From contig CM043699.1 of the NCBI GenBank assembly GCA_023935145.1, positions 140,846,036 to 140,910,035 on the forward strand: DNA of 64,000 nucleotides. Reading direction: 5' to 3'. This DNA is from Bretschneidera sinensis. Its lineage: Eukaryota > Streptophyta > Magnoliopsida > Brassicales > Akaniaceae. Made by a program: the position numbers and the translations under genes. How positions within the stretch are numbered: the stretch's first letter is position 1; each line of letters begins with the position of its first letter. Shown one piece after another: positions 42,126 to 53,650 of this stretch. The notes under the pieces were generated by a model. The model made no database searches and was not told the DNA's origin. It saw only the letters and a program-made list of their open reading frames with translations.

Positions 42126-42732
42126 TGATACTGCGAAAATATACACCTCCAATAAAAAGATGATATGTGAATCATCTTAAAGCTAAGCTGCAAGGAGACA
42201 CGCAGAAGACCCAGGCTCGGACAACTGGGCCTCTAGGTCATGACCACCCTTCAGGGCATCATTGCCCCCCTCAGTTGGGCCTCCAGGTCATGACCATCCT
42301 TCAGGGCATCATCGCCCCCTCCCCAGCTGGACCTCCACGTCACCACCGCCCTTCAGGGCATCATTGCCCCCCAGTTGGACCTCCACATCACCACCACCCT
42401 TCAGGGCATCATTGCCCCCCAGCTGGACCTCCACGACACCGCTGCCCTCCAGGCCATCATTACCTCCCTAGCTGTGCCCCCACATCGTCACCGCCTTGGA
42501 CGAAAGAGCCGCCTCAAAGCCCTATAAAAGGATTCAGGTACGCAATCCAAAAGGGGGCTTCTTCCGGACCTAAAAAAGAGAACACTCGTTATTCTCACAC
42601 ATCTTATCTCACTCTAATTAAGGCTTCGGAGCATCCTCGGAGGCATCCCCTCCGGCGACACCCTAGCTCACCTCCCCTCCCCTGTGCAGGCTTCCTCGTG
42701 GCTCGGCCTCCAACTCAGCTTTGGCATCAACA
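42126..42732 (+). repeat. Element B 5' LTR (607 bp)
   Basis: Contains an internal tandem repeat of about 47 bp (ACCGCCCTTCAGGGCATCAT then TGCCCCCCAG) at about 42,226-42,475 and a TATA box TATAAAAG at 42,523-42,530, with likely transcription start shortly after. A 202-codon frame over this LTR is repeat-driven and not a gene. Confidence 0.88.
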
Positions 42733-42844
42733 GATTGGCACCGTCTGTGGGAAATCACCATCTCTCGCTAAATAGTAGAAGTGAAGAAATATAAAGAACT
42801 CATCTTTTGTATTGCCAAGCCGTCCGACACCATGTTGCACACTT

Positions 42845-43225
42845 TGGAGTTTTGAGGGCATACGGCCGAGCGCCGTAGTGCACAAGCCCCTATCCGAGCC
42901 ATTGCATAGTGCACACGGCCAAGCGCCATAATGCACATGCCCTTGTCTGAACCATTGCAAACTGCACACGACCGAGCGCCGTAGTGCGCACGCCCCTATC
43001 CAAGCCATTGCATAGCGCACACGGCCGAGCACCATAGTGAACACGCCCCTGTCCGAGCCATTGCATAGTGCACACGGCCGAGCGTCGTAGTGCACACGCC
43101 CCTGCCCAAACCATTGCATACTGCAGACGGTCGAGAGCCATAGTGCACACGCCCCTATCCGAGCCATTGTGTAGTGCACATTGCCAAGCATCGTAGTGCA
43201 CACGCCCCTGTCCGAGCCTTTGCTA
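42845..43225. repeat. Element B minisatellite block 1, 53-bp unit
   Basis: Unit GAGCCATTGCATAGTGCACA then CGGCCGAGCGCCGTAGTGCA and CACGCCCCTATCC, about seven copies spaced 53 bp (ATTGCA at 42,901, 42,954, 43,007, 43,060). Confidence 0.88.
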
Positions 43226-43229
43226 GGTG

Positions 43230-43990
43230 CGTACACTCCTCAGACAGGCCCAGCACTAGTGCGCACGGCCAAAGCATGTTGCGCACACCTAAGGCCGAGC
43301 AATGGCATATGTGCGCACACTCCTCGGACGGGCCGAGCATCAGTGCACACTGGCCGAGCATTAGTGCACACTAGTGCACACGGCCAAACCATGGTGCGCA
43401 CACCCAAGGCCAACCAATGGCATATGTGTGAACACTCCTTGAACGGGCCTAGCATCAGTGCACACTAGTGCACACTGGCCGAGCACCAGTACACACTAGT
43501 GCACACAGCCAAATCATGGTGTGCAAACCCAAGGCCGAGCAATGGCACATGTGCGCACACTCCTCGAACTAGCCCAGCATCAGTGCACACTAGTGCACAC
43601 GGCCAAACCATGGTGCGTACACCTAAGGCCGAGCAATGGCATATGTGCGCACACTCCTCGGATGGGCCCTGCATCAATGCACACTAGTGCACACTAGCCG
43701 AGCATCAGTGCACACGGCCAAACCATGTTGTGCACACCCAAGGCTGAGCAATGGCATATGTGCGCACGCTCCTCGGACGGGCCCAGCATCAGTGCACACG
43801 ACCAAACCATGTTACACACACCCAAGGTCAAGCAATGGCATATGTGCGCACACTCCTCGGATGGGCCCAGCATCAGCGCACATGGCCAAACCATGGTGCG
43901 CACATCGAAGGCCGAGCAATGGCATATGTGCGTACACTCCTCGGACGGGCCCAGCATCTGTGCACACTAGTTCACACGGCCAAACCATGT
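43230..43990. repeat. Element B minisatellite block 2, 83-126-bp unit
   Basis: Units contain AAGGCCGAGCAATGGCATAT, CTCCTCGGACGGGCCCAGCA and one or more CAGTGCACACTAGTGCACAC subunits. Variable numbers of the ACTAGTGCAC subunit explain the spacing differences between copies (about 83, 94, 115 and 126 bp). Confidence 0.88.
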
Positions 43991-44004
43991 TGCGCACGCC
44001 CAAG

Positions 44005-44440
44005 GCGGAGCAGATGGATTGCTCCACACGTGCTCGGTCACAAGCTCCAAGGTCCGAGCAGATGGTCAGGCACCACTCGTGCTTGGACTCATCTCTCCAA
44101 GGCCGAGCAGATGAATTGCTCCACATGTGCTCGGCCACAAGCTCCAAGGTCCGAGCAGATGGACTTGCTCCACATGTGCTTGGACTCATGTCTCCAAGGC
44201 CGAGCAGATGGATTGCTCCACACCTGCTCGGCCACAAGCTCGAAGGTCCGAGTAGATGGACTTGCTCCACACGTGCTAAGACTCATGTCTCCAAGGCCGA
44301 GCAAATGGATTGCTCCACACACACTCGGCCCACTGTCTCCAAGGTCCGAGCATACAGACTTGCTCCACACGTGCTCGGGCTCATGCCTCTCCTCTCCACA
44401 GCCGAGCAGATGGATTGCTCCACACCTGCTCGGCTCGGCT
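44005..44440. repeat. Element B minisatellite block 3, about 48-bp unit
   Basis: Unit CCGAGCAGATGGATTGCTCC then ACACGTGCTCGGCCACAAGC and TCCAAGGT, about nine copies with alternating ATTGCTCC and ACTTGCTCC forms, suggesting a two-unit higher-order pattern. Confidence 0.85.
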
Positions 44441-44536
44441 CTGTCAGAACACGGTACACTATCCTTTTCATTGAAGACCGAACTCTGCAATACTTCCTTA
44501 AGCACATAAATATACTCAAGGAAATGGGGGGGCCTC

Positions 44537-45096
44537 TGATATTGCCAAAATACACACCTCTAATAAGAAGATGACACGTGGATCATCTTAAAGTTAAGCT
44601 GCAAGGAGACATGCGGAAGACCCAAGCTCGGACAACTGGGCCTCCAGGTCATGACCGCCCTTCAGGGCATCATTGCCCCCCCAGCTGGACCTCTACGTCA
44701 CCACCGCCCTTCAGGGCATCATTGCCCCCCAACTGGACCTCCACGTCACTACCGTCCTCCAGGCCATCATTGCCCCCAGCTGGACCTCCACGTCACCACC
44801 GCCCTTCAGGTCATCATTACCTCACCAGCTATGCCCCCATGTCGTCACCGCTTTAGGCGAAAGGGTCGCTTCAAAGCCCTATAAAAGGACTTAGGTACGC
44901 AGTCTAAAAGGGGCTTCTTCCGGACCTAAAAAAGAGAACACCCGTTATTCTCACACATCTTATCTCACTCTAATTAAGGCTTCGGAGCATCCTCGGAGGC
45001 GTCGCCCCGACGACCCCCTAGCTCACCTCTCCTCCCCAGTGCAGGCCTCCTCGTGGCTCGGCCTCCAACTCAGCAAACACGTTTTTGGCATCAACA
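44537..45096 (+). repeat. Element B 3' LTR (560 bp)
   Basis: Matches the 5' LTR but differs in the number or form of its 47-bp internal repeats and carries an extra AAACACGTTTTTGGC-like segment near its end. TATA box TATAAAAG at 44,880-44,887. Confidence 0.88.
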
Positions 45097-45101
45097 TTAA
45101 G

Positions 45102-47082
45102 ATAGCATTTAGTCAAACAAATTTATGAGAGAAGAATTGAAGAAAGAGAACAACGAGAGGAAATTTCTTCAACTAACACAGATTTTAATGGAAGGGAGTT
45201 AAGCGTGGTTTCATCTCAAGCATTGATGGAATTTTAATTAAGATGACTGAGCGTCACACAGTTAACAATTCCTCTAAAAAGCGTTCTTTTTAAAGGGCGT
45301 TTGTTTTTAACTCCGGAACATACGCCGTACTTCGAAATGTAAGCTTTAGGGGCCCAAAAGGTCGTGGCATATGCCCTTTTGGAGTGAATTTTTTATGATT
45401 AAGAAAAAAGTGAGTAAAGTTTTGTCGATCGATCAAATACCATTGTGCCACAAAATCTTTCTTGCCAAAATCAAGTTGCCAAAGAAGAAGATACGGACAA
45501 CGTTGTTGGGTGACATCGGGATGGCCCACCACCTGTGGAACAATAGCCTGTTGGTGCTTGTGGTAGCAGTGCTGGAGGGTGACGTGGCGATGGCAGGGTT
45601 GGGACAAGTATTGTCATCTGACAAAAGATGGAGCCGAAAAGGCACCATTGATTCCGAGGATTGAGTAAAGAAGGCAGAGCTTTCGGGAGCACCATCAATT
45701 GTTGGGCACATATGACAGTGGCGGTGAATGATGGGGTGGAAAAGAGCTTGAGATTGGGGAAAGGATGGTGGAAGCGTTTTGGGAAATTTGAGAATTTGTA
45801 GTCTCTTGCCACGGTGAAAAGACTTTTATCTTTATTTTTTATTTTTTGAGAAGTGAAATACAGATTAGTTAGGTTGTGAAATTAGAAAGAGAAAATTAAA
45901 AGAAATTTAGTTGTGTGAAAGTGAGAAACGCGTGGTGAGAGAGGGATAAAGATTGAAAATACTTATAAGTATTTGTCAAAAAATATAATATATATTATTT
46001 ATATTTAAAATCAAATTTATCACTATTAATTATTGCATTTGCCCTTGGTTTTGATTGGGTAGTGTGAGTTTTGCATCTTTATTATTTCAAAGTTGTAGAG
46101 AATATCACTAATATATATTTTTATAATAGAATGTTACTAATTATTGATTCAATGAAAATGGGAGAAGAAATTTTTCTATATAGTCTTGCACTCTTACTAA
46201 CATGCAATGCTCGTGGAGATCATATAGAGAACAAAAAATCTGTGACGTTTGGCTCCAACCAACATTAAGTTAGAGCTTATATTGAAAATTTGTTTAAAAA
46301 ATAATTAAATTAAATCAAACCACCTATTAAGTGATGTTTTAATTGTTATTTATTGAAATTTAATAAAATTAGATTCAATTTAACTAAAATTTTGATGAAT
46401 TTTAAAAAATAAACTTCAATCTACAATTAACTTTAAACTCGACCAATAACTCAGGAAGCTCATTTTCATTTTAAAAATAAGCACATTAAGGTGCTATTTT
46501 ATCAGCTGGAGCAGATATAAGCTCTAGTTGACAACAATTTGATCAAAAAAATATTTTAATACTCTCAAAATCAGCTCTAGTTAACAACCGGTGGATCAAA
46601 AGAATATTCTAATAAGTAAATGTAATTATTAATTTCATTCTATTAATCCAATGGCTCTTGACAAAATCAGCACCCAACACATTAAACCAAAGATTTGAAG
46701 TATTGTTCCATACAGCAAAAGTACCACTTGAAGGTTGAAGTATGGAAATAAATCAAATTAGCAAATCACGAAGATGATGCTTATCAATGACATTTAAACA
46801 TGGCTATTCACATCTAACAGTACAAAATGCTATTGTTATCCAAAGGGGAAACAGTAAATGGCAGGTTGGGTATAGATACAGATCTATAAGAATTACATTA
46901 AACATTTAAAAAAAAATAACAAGAGCATTTACAAAGGTATAGGTAAATGCAGTGATTCTACCCTGTTATGTGGTAACTGGGATCGCACCAAAGCATCACA
47001 TGGATCTCACCTTTTAAGAAGTATGACCTACTTCTCCTCAGCACACTAGCCTTGAATCTTGATTTCTCATTTCTCTAATAAT
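45102..47082. other. Intergenic stretch between element B and FAR1
   Basis: Overlapping minus-strand frames at 45,290-45,812 (up to 113 codons) have no recognised domain. The rest is AT-rich. A short tandem duplicate (AGCTCTAGTTGACAAC and AGCTCTAGTTAACAAC, 46,521 and 46,573) is present. No gene is supported. Confidence 0.45.
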
Positions 47083-47207
47083 GTTATGTTTGGTAGCATG
47101 GAATTGGAAATGAGGTGGAATAATGGTTTTTTTCAATAATTTTACTGTTGAAAAATCTATGATTCCACTATAATTCCAAACTTTAATTTCATACTATCAA
47201 ACACAAC
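47083..47207. mobile_element. Small MITE (125 bp) just downstream of FAR1
   Basis: GTTATGTTTGGTAGCATGGA at the left is the imperfect inverse of the right end (GTTGTGTTTGATAGTATGAA when reversed). The ATGGAATTGGAA/GGAATTATAGTGG style is common in small plant MITEs. Superfamily not decided because no clear target duplication was found. Confidence 0.6.
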
Positions 47208-47552
47208 GTAATTGTTAATACTCCTATAGACCAAGTTGTGTAGCAATAGACAATCTCCTCCGCCTCCTAGCGCCATACTTATGGCTGACTGTGATTCATG
47301 ATTTGGGCTGATAACTTGATACAGGCGACATAGGCAGCCTAGATTCCCACAACTTCCCATTAAAAAATACAACAGGCTAGATCAGGTTGGAGATCAATAA
47401 ATTTAGTTCGCAGCGAGTATCGACTTCTTCTCTTAACAGAGAGCAACTAATCATTTTCGCAATTTATTTCCCTAAAACTACAACAGCCTTAACCATAATG
47501 TTATACCACCTTCAAGGGGCAAATATATCCCAGCTACCTTGAAAGGTGTTTC

Positions 47553-48375
47553 TTAAGGATGCCTTGAGGCACTGCCATGCAACTGTGCGGACCTCAAATG
47601 GGACTCATCCTGCAATTAAGGTGAAAGAGCAGATATAGTAAAACCATGCATTAAAAAGTGTCACATATATAAGATAACAAAGTAAACATCTCGCAAACAA
47701 ACCTGCAAACTATAAGTGAAACCAGTCGAAGGCCGGAAATCCAACTGTCCCTACATGATTAAAAGCACAGTTAAGTAAATTTCATCATCTGAACTATCTT
47801 AATGTGAGAAACTTCTCTGAAAATGAATCATGTCATCCTGAAATACTATACCAGCCCAGGTATGCCTTGTTGAGTCCCAAAAAACCCATCATGTGTTGGT
47901 GCTATGGAATTCAATTGTCCCTATAAATGCATAAACTCAATTCAACAAATAATGAAGAATTTATAGAACCATGCTGTGAAAATATTTGTCATGTTTATAA
48001 TTCCAGCATCGCTCACCAGGCCATGCATGCTCTGTTGATTAACGTAGTAGCCATCATGAGGTGGCTCCATTAAATTTAGCTGTACCTGTGATAAGCACCA
48101 GTTTAAATATCATGACTGGAATCGCATTAGCTAAAACTATTGATCTTAGCTCATAAAATTGTCCAAAACGGTGTATACGATACCAGTCCTTGCACATTCT
48201 GTGGGGCACCATAATAACCATTAAGGGTCATTCCATCTGAGCTGAGATTTTCCTACACACACAAAACCCAAATTTAGAATCCATGAGCATCCAAACCAAA
48301 CTGCAGGCAGATGCAAAATCATCTTCAAGACTTTATGGCACCAATTATGTATTTAACACCATTTCCCACAACCAG

Positions 48376-48425
<50 letters not shown>

Positions 48426-50878
48426 ACAATTATTCTGATTACATATAATGCCTTCCTTTGTTTCAGCTTATTTCACATTAAGCGGCACTTTAAGAAGCAC
48501 TCATTTACCCAAACACTAAATCAACTTAAAGCAAAATCAATTAAAGCACATGTTTAAGTAAAACCATACGAAGGCAATAAAATTAAGTTAGGCAAACCAT
48601 TTGCTGCAAGCTGTCTTGCGCCTCAACAAGCATATCATCTCGTTCTGATTGTCCCTGGAAGAGGAGCCATTGTTTAATAATAAATCTTTTTTCTCTCTAA
48701 ATAAATCACGAAAGCAACACAAGTAGAAAATTAACAAGTGTCATCAATTTCAGTTCCAGAACTCACCTTCCTTTTCTTGTATGTAGTCTTCTTCTTGCCT
48801 GATTTCGTAGCAAGACTTCCTTGATTTTCTTGTACTTCACGTAGACCGTGAGGATGACTACTAGATTCGAGAAAATTGTTATTAGAGTTATTCACATCGA
48901 CACAATTCTTCAAGGCCTCCACTAGCGTGCGTAACACGATATTGTAACTTTCTTCGGATAATGAACCTTCCTCACTCAATTCAATGGCTTGTTTGCACAA
49001 ATCATTATAACGTTGAACCCTAGTCTGTACTTGTTCTGTACCTTCAAGAATTGGTTGTCTGCTTCTTGCATCTTTTGTCCACCTCTTCAATATATAAAGA
49101 GGTGGGATGCTTGTAAAACCACAGATTTGTAAAACAATCATTGCATGCCTACAAAGAAAACCTTTGTATTCAAACAGACGACAGAAACAAGAAACTTCTG
49201 ACTTCGTTTCATTCCATATTACCATAAAAACTTCATCTTTCTCACAGTCTTGAACTCTAAATGTTACGGTTGTTTCATCTTCACTTTCCTTTTTAGGATG
49301 GCAACCAACTACACCCAAAACCTCAACTTGGAATTTCTTGAATATTGCATGCGTATAAACAGTTGACATCTGCTTCTCCCAAGGTGAAGGAGATTTAATT
49401 GCAGGCTGTTTGTGCCAGGTATCAAAATCAGCAATGGCTTCCTCTTCATACCTATTCTGTAGTATTGTCCCATACTGTTTCACAAACTCTTTCAGAGTAA
49501 TTTTCTTATGGATGTATTTATCAAAGAAAGAGTTCATACTTTCAGACCGCTGAGTTGTAGACATTCCAGCTAGAAAAGCTTCTCCCATGAAAATAGGCAC
49601 CCACTTTTTTCTATCTTCATACAATGACCGAATCCATTCATCATCTTGAAGTTCAAACCGAGTGACCATTTTCCACCATCTCAAATCAAATTGTTCATCT
49701 GTCCATGATTTAAAAATGCACTTGTTGAATTTGGGCAAAAAATTTTCATGCCGTTTAATTACATAAGCAAGAGATTCAGGGATCTTTTCCAATATATGCC
49801 AAAGAGAAAAGCAATGACGTGTGTTTGGCAAGACCTCCTCAATGGCTGCCTTCAAGGCTTTGTCTTGGTCAGTAATTATAACTTTGGGAGCCTGCCCACC
49901 TATTGCTCGAAGCCATGTCTTCATTAACCAAACAAAGGTTGGCTTCGACTCATCCGCAACCAATGCACATCCAAGCAACATAGACTGGAAGTGATGGTTC
50001 ACCCCAACAAAAGGAGCAAATGGCAATTTATCATTGAATTTGACGTAAGTGGTATCAAAAGAAACAACATCATTGAAACTCGGATAATCATCCCTACTTT
50101 TAGCATCAACCCAGAACAAATTTCTCAAACGCTGCTCTTCATTCAGGTCTATTGCATAGAAGAATTTGGGATGCTCCTTTTTGATACGCTTAAAATACTC
50201 GAGCATCATTTGGGCATCTCCCTCATCCACAGCCAAGTGCCGCCCTTTATCAAACTGATTATTCATGTCAGTCTGAAGAAACCCAAGATTTTGATATCCA
50301 CCAGACTGTCTAGACATCTCCACATACATCTTTCTTGTTCGTTCACTGACAGCATGCAAAATGTCAATATTATTCTTTTCAGCTAACTTTACATTCCTAT
50401 GGATTCGAAAATGATACGCAAGGGCTGGCAAAAGCTCATGATTATGCTCCTTAACAAATTCGTGAATAATCCACTTTCCATCTGGTCTTCTCTTCACATG
50501 CATGCTAGCTTTGCAGTCTGTTTTTTTCACACTTGATCGTCGACTACTGCTGCTATCTGATTCAGGCGTGACTCCATACCTGGAACATGCAAATTTGGCA
50601 TCAATAAATTCTTTTGATTTCTTTGAACGCCGGCTGTTTTTGATTGAAGTAGTGAATCCCATAGATTTGGCATATTCTTGATAAAATGAGTATGCTGCCT
50701 CATGTGATTCAAATTCAATGCCATTACGTGGCTCAAAATCTGTGTCCCCTTCAAACCCTACAACGACCCTTTTAGGGGAATCAACAGCCCTAACATCTCT
50801 ATTATGTACTTCATCCACAACTTCAAGTATATTTGCACTCACACCATCACCACCAGGCAAGTTGTCTCGAGAATCCAT
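47553..50878 (-). CDS. FAR1: FAR1 (FAR-RED IMPAIRED RESPONSE 1), transposase-derived transcription factor
   Basis: Seven coding exons on the minus strand: 48767-50878, 48598-48654, 48184-48252, 48017-48085, 47852-47920, 47703-47750, 47553-47609 (stop TAA 47,553). They join in phase 0 to 826 residues; Arabidopsis FAR1 has 827. FAR1-type zinc finger: C98, C122, H145, H147. MULE-transposase-like core: D275 in FDTTYVKF, D337/D339 in IITDQDK. SWIM zinc finger C564-x-C566...C576-x-H578. KKKTTYKKRK at the end of exon 1 looks like a nuclear localisation signal. C-terminal exons end SAQLHGSASRHP. An unspliced read-through would stop 11 codons after the exon 1 donor GTGAGT. FAR1 relays phytochrome A signals by activating FHY1/FHL with FHY3. 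The N-terminus MDSRDNLPGG, the AYHFRIHRNVKLAEKNNIDI insert and the C-terminus separate it from FHY3. Confidence 0.95.
48379..48422. repeat. (AT)n microsatellite in FAR1 intron 2
   Basis: About 22 AT dinucleotides between the 57-nt and the first 69-nt exon of FAR1. Likely polymorphic. Confidence 0.95.
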
Positions 50879-52119
50879 TTATTATCAACCCAATGTTAAT
50901 TCCTTCTGATCCCTACCATGCTCACCAGAAGATAGTTTATGGTATAAAGAAAATCCACTCTTTCCAACAGATAATTTGCATTGGTACCTGAAAACACAAC
51001 TTAAAAATTATAAGAACCCCAAAATATCGTAGTAAACATTAAGATTAGGAAATTAGTCTGACCTCAATTATCAATCTACAAGAAAGTTCAAATCAAATCT
51101 TATTATCAGACAAAAAACTTGACTAATAATCTTAATGTTTACAAGTTTAGTCTGTTATTTTTCGTTTAAAATTTCAAGTATTTCTAACAGTCCATGTTAA
51201 TTATATTATGGCCTGGTTAGAAACTTCTATGCATAGCAAGGCAACATGGTGCTCCAAGTTGTTGGCGTTATACGAGGAGACAGCTATTTACAAGCAAGAG
51301 ATCGCACATATACTATAACAAACAAATTAAGTTATATTTCTGAATCCAATAATTCCAGCATACACCCATCATTTTATGGGTAAGGCCCCTAAAATTAATG
51401 AATTCAGTTGCTACAGAGATAATTGTTTCCAGAAGCCTATCAAAACTCAAAATAACTTTATATAAATTCCTGAAGCTTCACAGTAGATCAAGATTCTTAT
51501 TTTGGTCCACCACTTCCATTGCAATAAATCAAGAATACACCTATTAGCTGCACAACATCAACATGCCTACAAACAGATTGGGGATAAATTGAACAACTGA
51601 CTGAATGCATAGCTTCTTAGGATTGTTATGTGTTATCCACCAAGGGAAAAAAAGTATACACAAGGAAATAAGAGTTAGATAAACAAGCATGTCTTAACAA
51701 CAAAAAATTTTGTTTGTGTTCTGTAGCAGGTGTAGCAATAACCTTCTCTATATACATTCATATCAAAATTTATTATTGCTCTAAGTTCTTTCAAAAAAAT
51801 TCTGCTTGTCCTTCTGTGGGTGTTACCCACACTAATAAACATGATTATGATGGTGGACTAAAATTCTTAGTTTATTCAAATAGAGAACAAAGCAAAGTAC
51901 AAGTATGTCTTTCAATAAGCAACATTGTTCAAAGTCATATTATTGCGGGCTGGGCTCTCATAAACTAAATCACAAGTGTTGTCTAAAGTTATGCCATCTA
52001 CGAAATAGGAATTGAAATGAAAAGACACGATAAATCATTTCAGCATGTACTCTAGTGCTCAGGTCTATAACAGTATTTCACCATTTCAGATACTAAGCAT
52101 GCATTGTTCAAAATAATCC

Positions 52120-52360
52120 CAAGAGGCTGAGCCTGGTAGTGTGGGTTTGTAACCAAGCACGGCAATAAAGTGGTTGGTTGATCTTGGATGGTAACCAGGC
52201 CGGTTGGCTTAGCCTAGGCTTTCCATGAGGAAGTCTCTCAGCTATAGGGGCCAAAGGAAAGACCCTTGTGGCCTTACCCGCTAAGGGCAGCTGCTAGCTC
52301 AAGGCTTTGTGTGCCCCCAACCCTTTGTTTTCAAGGGTTCCCTGCCCATGAAGCGCAGGT
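52120..52360. other. Unidentified GC-richer interspersed segment
   Basis: AGGCTGAGCCTGGTAGTGTG then GGTTTGTAACCAAGCACGGC, TTGGCTTAGCCTAGGCTTTC and ACCCGCTAAGGGCAGCTGCT stand out from AT-rich flanks. CCTGGTAGTGTGGG loosely resembles a pol III A box, but no B box (GGTTCGAATCC) was found. Possibly a SINE relic or old host sequence. Confidence 0.3.
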
Positions 52361-53109
52361 AGCAATACATATCATTAGTTGAAAATTTGCAGAAAACAAT
52401 CCTAAGAGTATCCATAATCAATTTAAACTATTAAAGAAAAATTATCTCCCCTTCCCCTGGGCTTTGAGGGGTGGGAGTAGAGATAACTCAGAATATCCCC
52501 TCTCATCATCAGGATAAATCCAAATAAGAATTAAAGATGCTTGTACCTAATCTTTTGTTCTTTCTTTCACAAGGTATTAAAATATCACTGCTGGTTGAAA
52601 ATAATTTAATGAATTTAACGCATACTGTTTGGTAAGACTTAAAAATAATGTAATGTATAAATCATGAATGGGCAAATTAGCATCGACACATGCACTTATG
52701 ATGACAGCTGAATCAGCAGCATACGAGAAGATTAGCTGGGTCATCCATAAAAATTACCAACAAATATCATGCAATAATGCATGACATCAACCAATTAAAA
52801 CTATATGCTAAGATTACTGAAAGAATGCTTTTATTGTAATGCTTAACTAAAGTAAAATAGGCAGAATTGATGAAGTCATTCTAGTGACCATATGTCAAAA
52901 GATCTGAACCTAACCCCACGCAATAGTTCCTCCACTTATTGTTCTATCAGGAATACCTATTAAAACTTATGCCTGTAATGCAATCCACCCAATTTATGTT
53001 CATTTCTGTTCCAATCAACTGAACAGACAGAATTTCAATCACTATTCATGTGTCTCCTCCTGTCTCAAAAGGCAGCAAAAATAGTAATTCACTAGATAAT
53101 TCAGCTAAT

Positions 53110-53650
53110 GCAATTACAGGTCATATTTTTTCTTGATTAGTAAATAGTGTATAAAAAATTATCAAGGGGTGCAACCCATGTACAAAAGACTATTTACAAG
53201 ATGGTATCTCCACAAAATCTATGAAATCCTCCTCATTAACAAAATTTCTCCCGAAAAAACAAAAACTAAGGGAACTAAACTATCTGTCTCTACTTGTCTG
53301 TATGGACTGTTCTTCCCCAACAAAAGCCTTTTGTTCTTCTCATTCCAAACAAAGCCAAAAGATAGAAAGGAGTATCAAAGAGTACACCCTCATAATCTCC
53401 TTAGAAGCACGAAGACCGCTCCAAACCCAAATTTCATCTATTACGGATCCGGAAACAACCCAAGAGATACCCAAAACACGACAAGTCATTTCCCATAAAC
53501 AAACTACGAGCCAACGGGCACTTTAACAAAAGATAAAAAACAGACTTCGCACATTCTATACAAATGAAGCATCTATTAACAAGAACTTTTCTCTCACTTG
53601 AAGATTATCAATAGTAAGAATCTTCTTATCAAAAAAAAGTTCAATAGTAA
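53110..53650 (-). mobile_element. LINE 3' fragment, antisense, within the FAR1 leader intron (sense with FAR1)
   Basis: The minus strand at about 53,345-53,495 reads MTCRVLGISWVVSGSVIDEI then WVWSGLRASKE and LILLSIFWLCLE, a zf-RVT end very like the 6.2-kb fragment. Tail sequence TTGCACCCCTTGATAATTTT on the minus strand lies at 53,153-53,175. It is 5'-truncated. Its orientation is the same as FAR1 transcription. Confidence 0.7.

Larger units (their letters stand above)
42126..45096 (+). mobile_element. Non-autonomous LTR retrotransposon filled with minisatellites (element B)
   Basis: Complete element ends: LTRs 42,126-42,732 and 44,537-45,096, both TGATA...CATCAACA, flanked by an exact 5-bp target duplication TTAAG (42,121-42,125 and 45,097-45,101). 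GATTGGCACCGTCTGTGGGA follows the 5' LTR (42,733 on), the phrase seen after 5' LTRs of many plant gypsy-type elements. The polypurine tract GGAAATGGGGGGGCCTC precedes the 3' LTR. The 1.8-kb interior has no gag or pol remnant that I can see, only three minisatellite blocks. It must have been moved by proteins of another element. Confidence 0.9.

Noticed and set aside
42167..44574. 202- and 312-codon frames across element B
   Set aside because: Both run through LTR and minisatellite repeats, with parallel open frames in other phases; not genes.
42126..45096. Elements A and B being the same family
   Set aside because: Their LTR sequences do not match beyond the TGAT...ATCAACA ends; only the primer-binding phrase, polypurine tract style and general design are shared.
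45290..45812. Overlapping minus-strand frames (105, 92 and 113 codons) between element B and FAR1
   Set aside because: No recognised motif, no splice-supported extension and no conserved context. A decayed gene is possible but cannot be supported.
48731..48766. FAR1 protein ending VSSGTEIDDTC (715 residues, single exon)
   Set aside because: A GTGAGT donor follows KKRK, and six downstream exons continue in frame with family-typical sequence. The short end would arise only from intron retention.
52130..52240. Possible tRNA or tRNA-derived SINE in the FAR1 leader intron
   Set aside because: No cloverleaf, no T-loop GGTTCGAATCC box and no A-rich tail; kept only as an unidentified segment.
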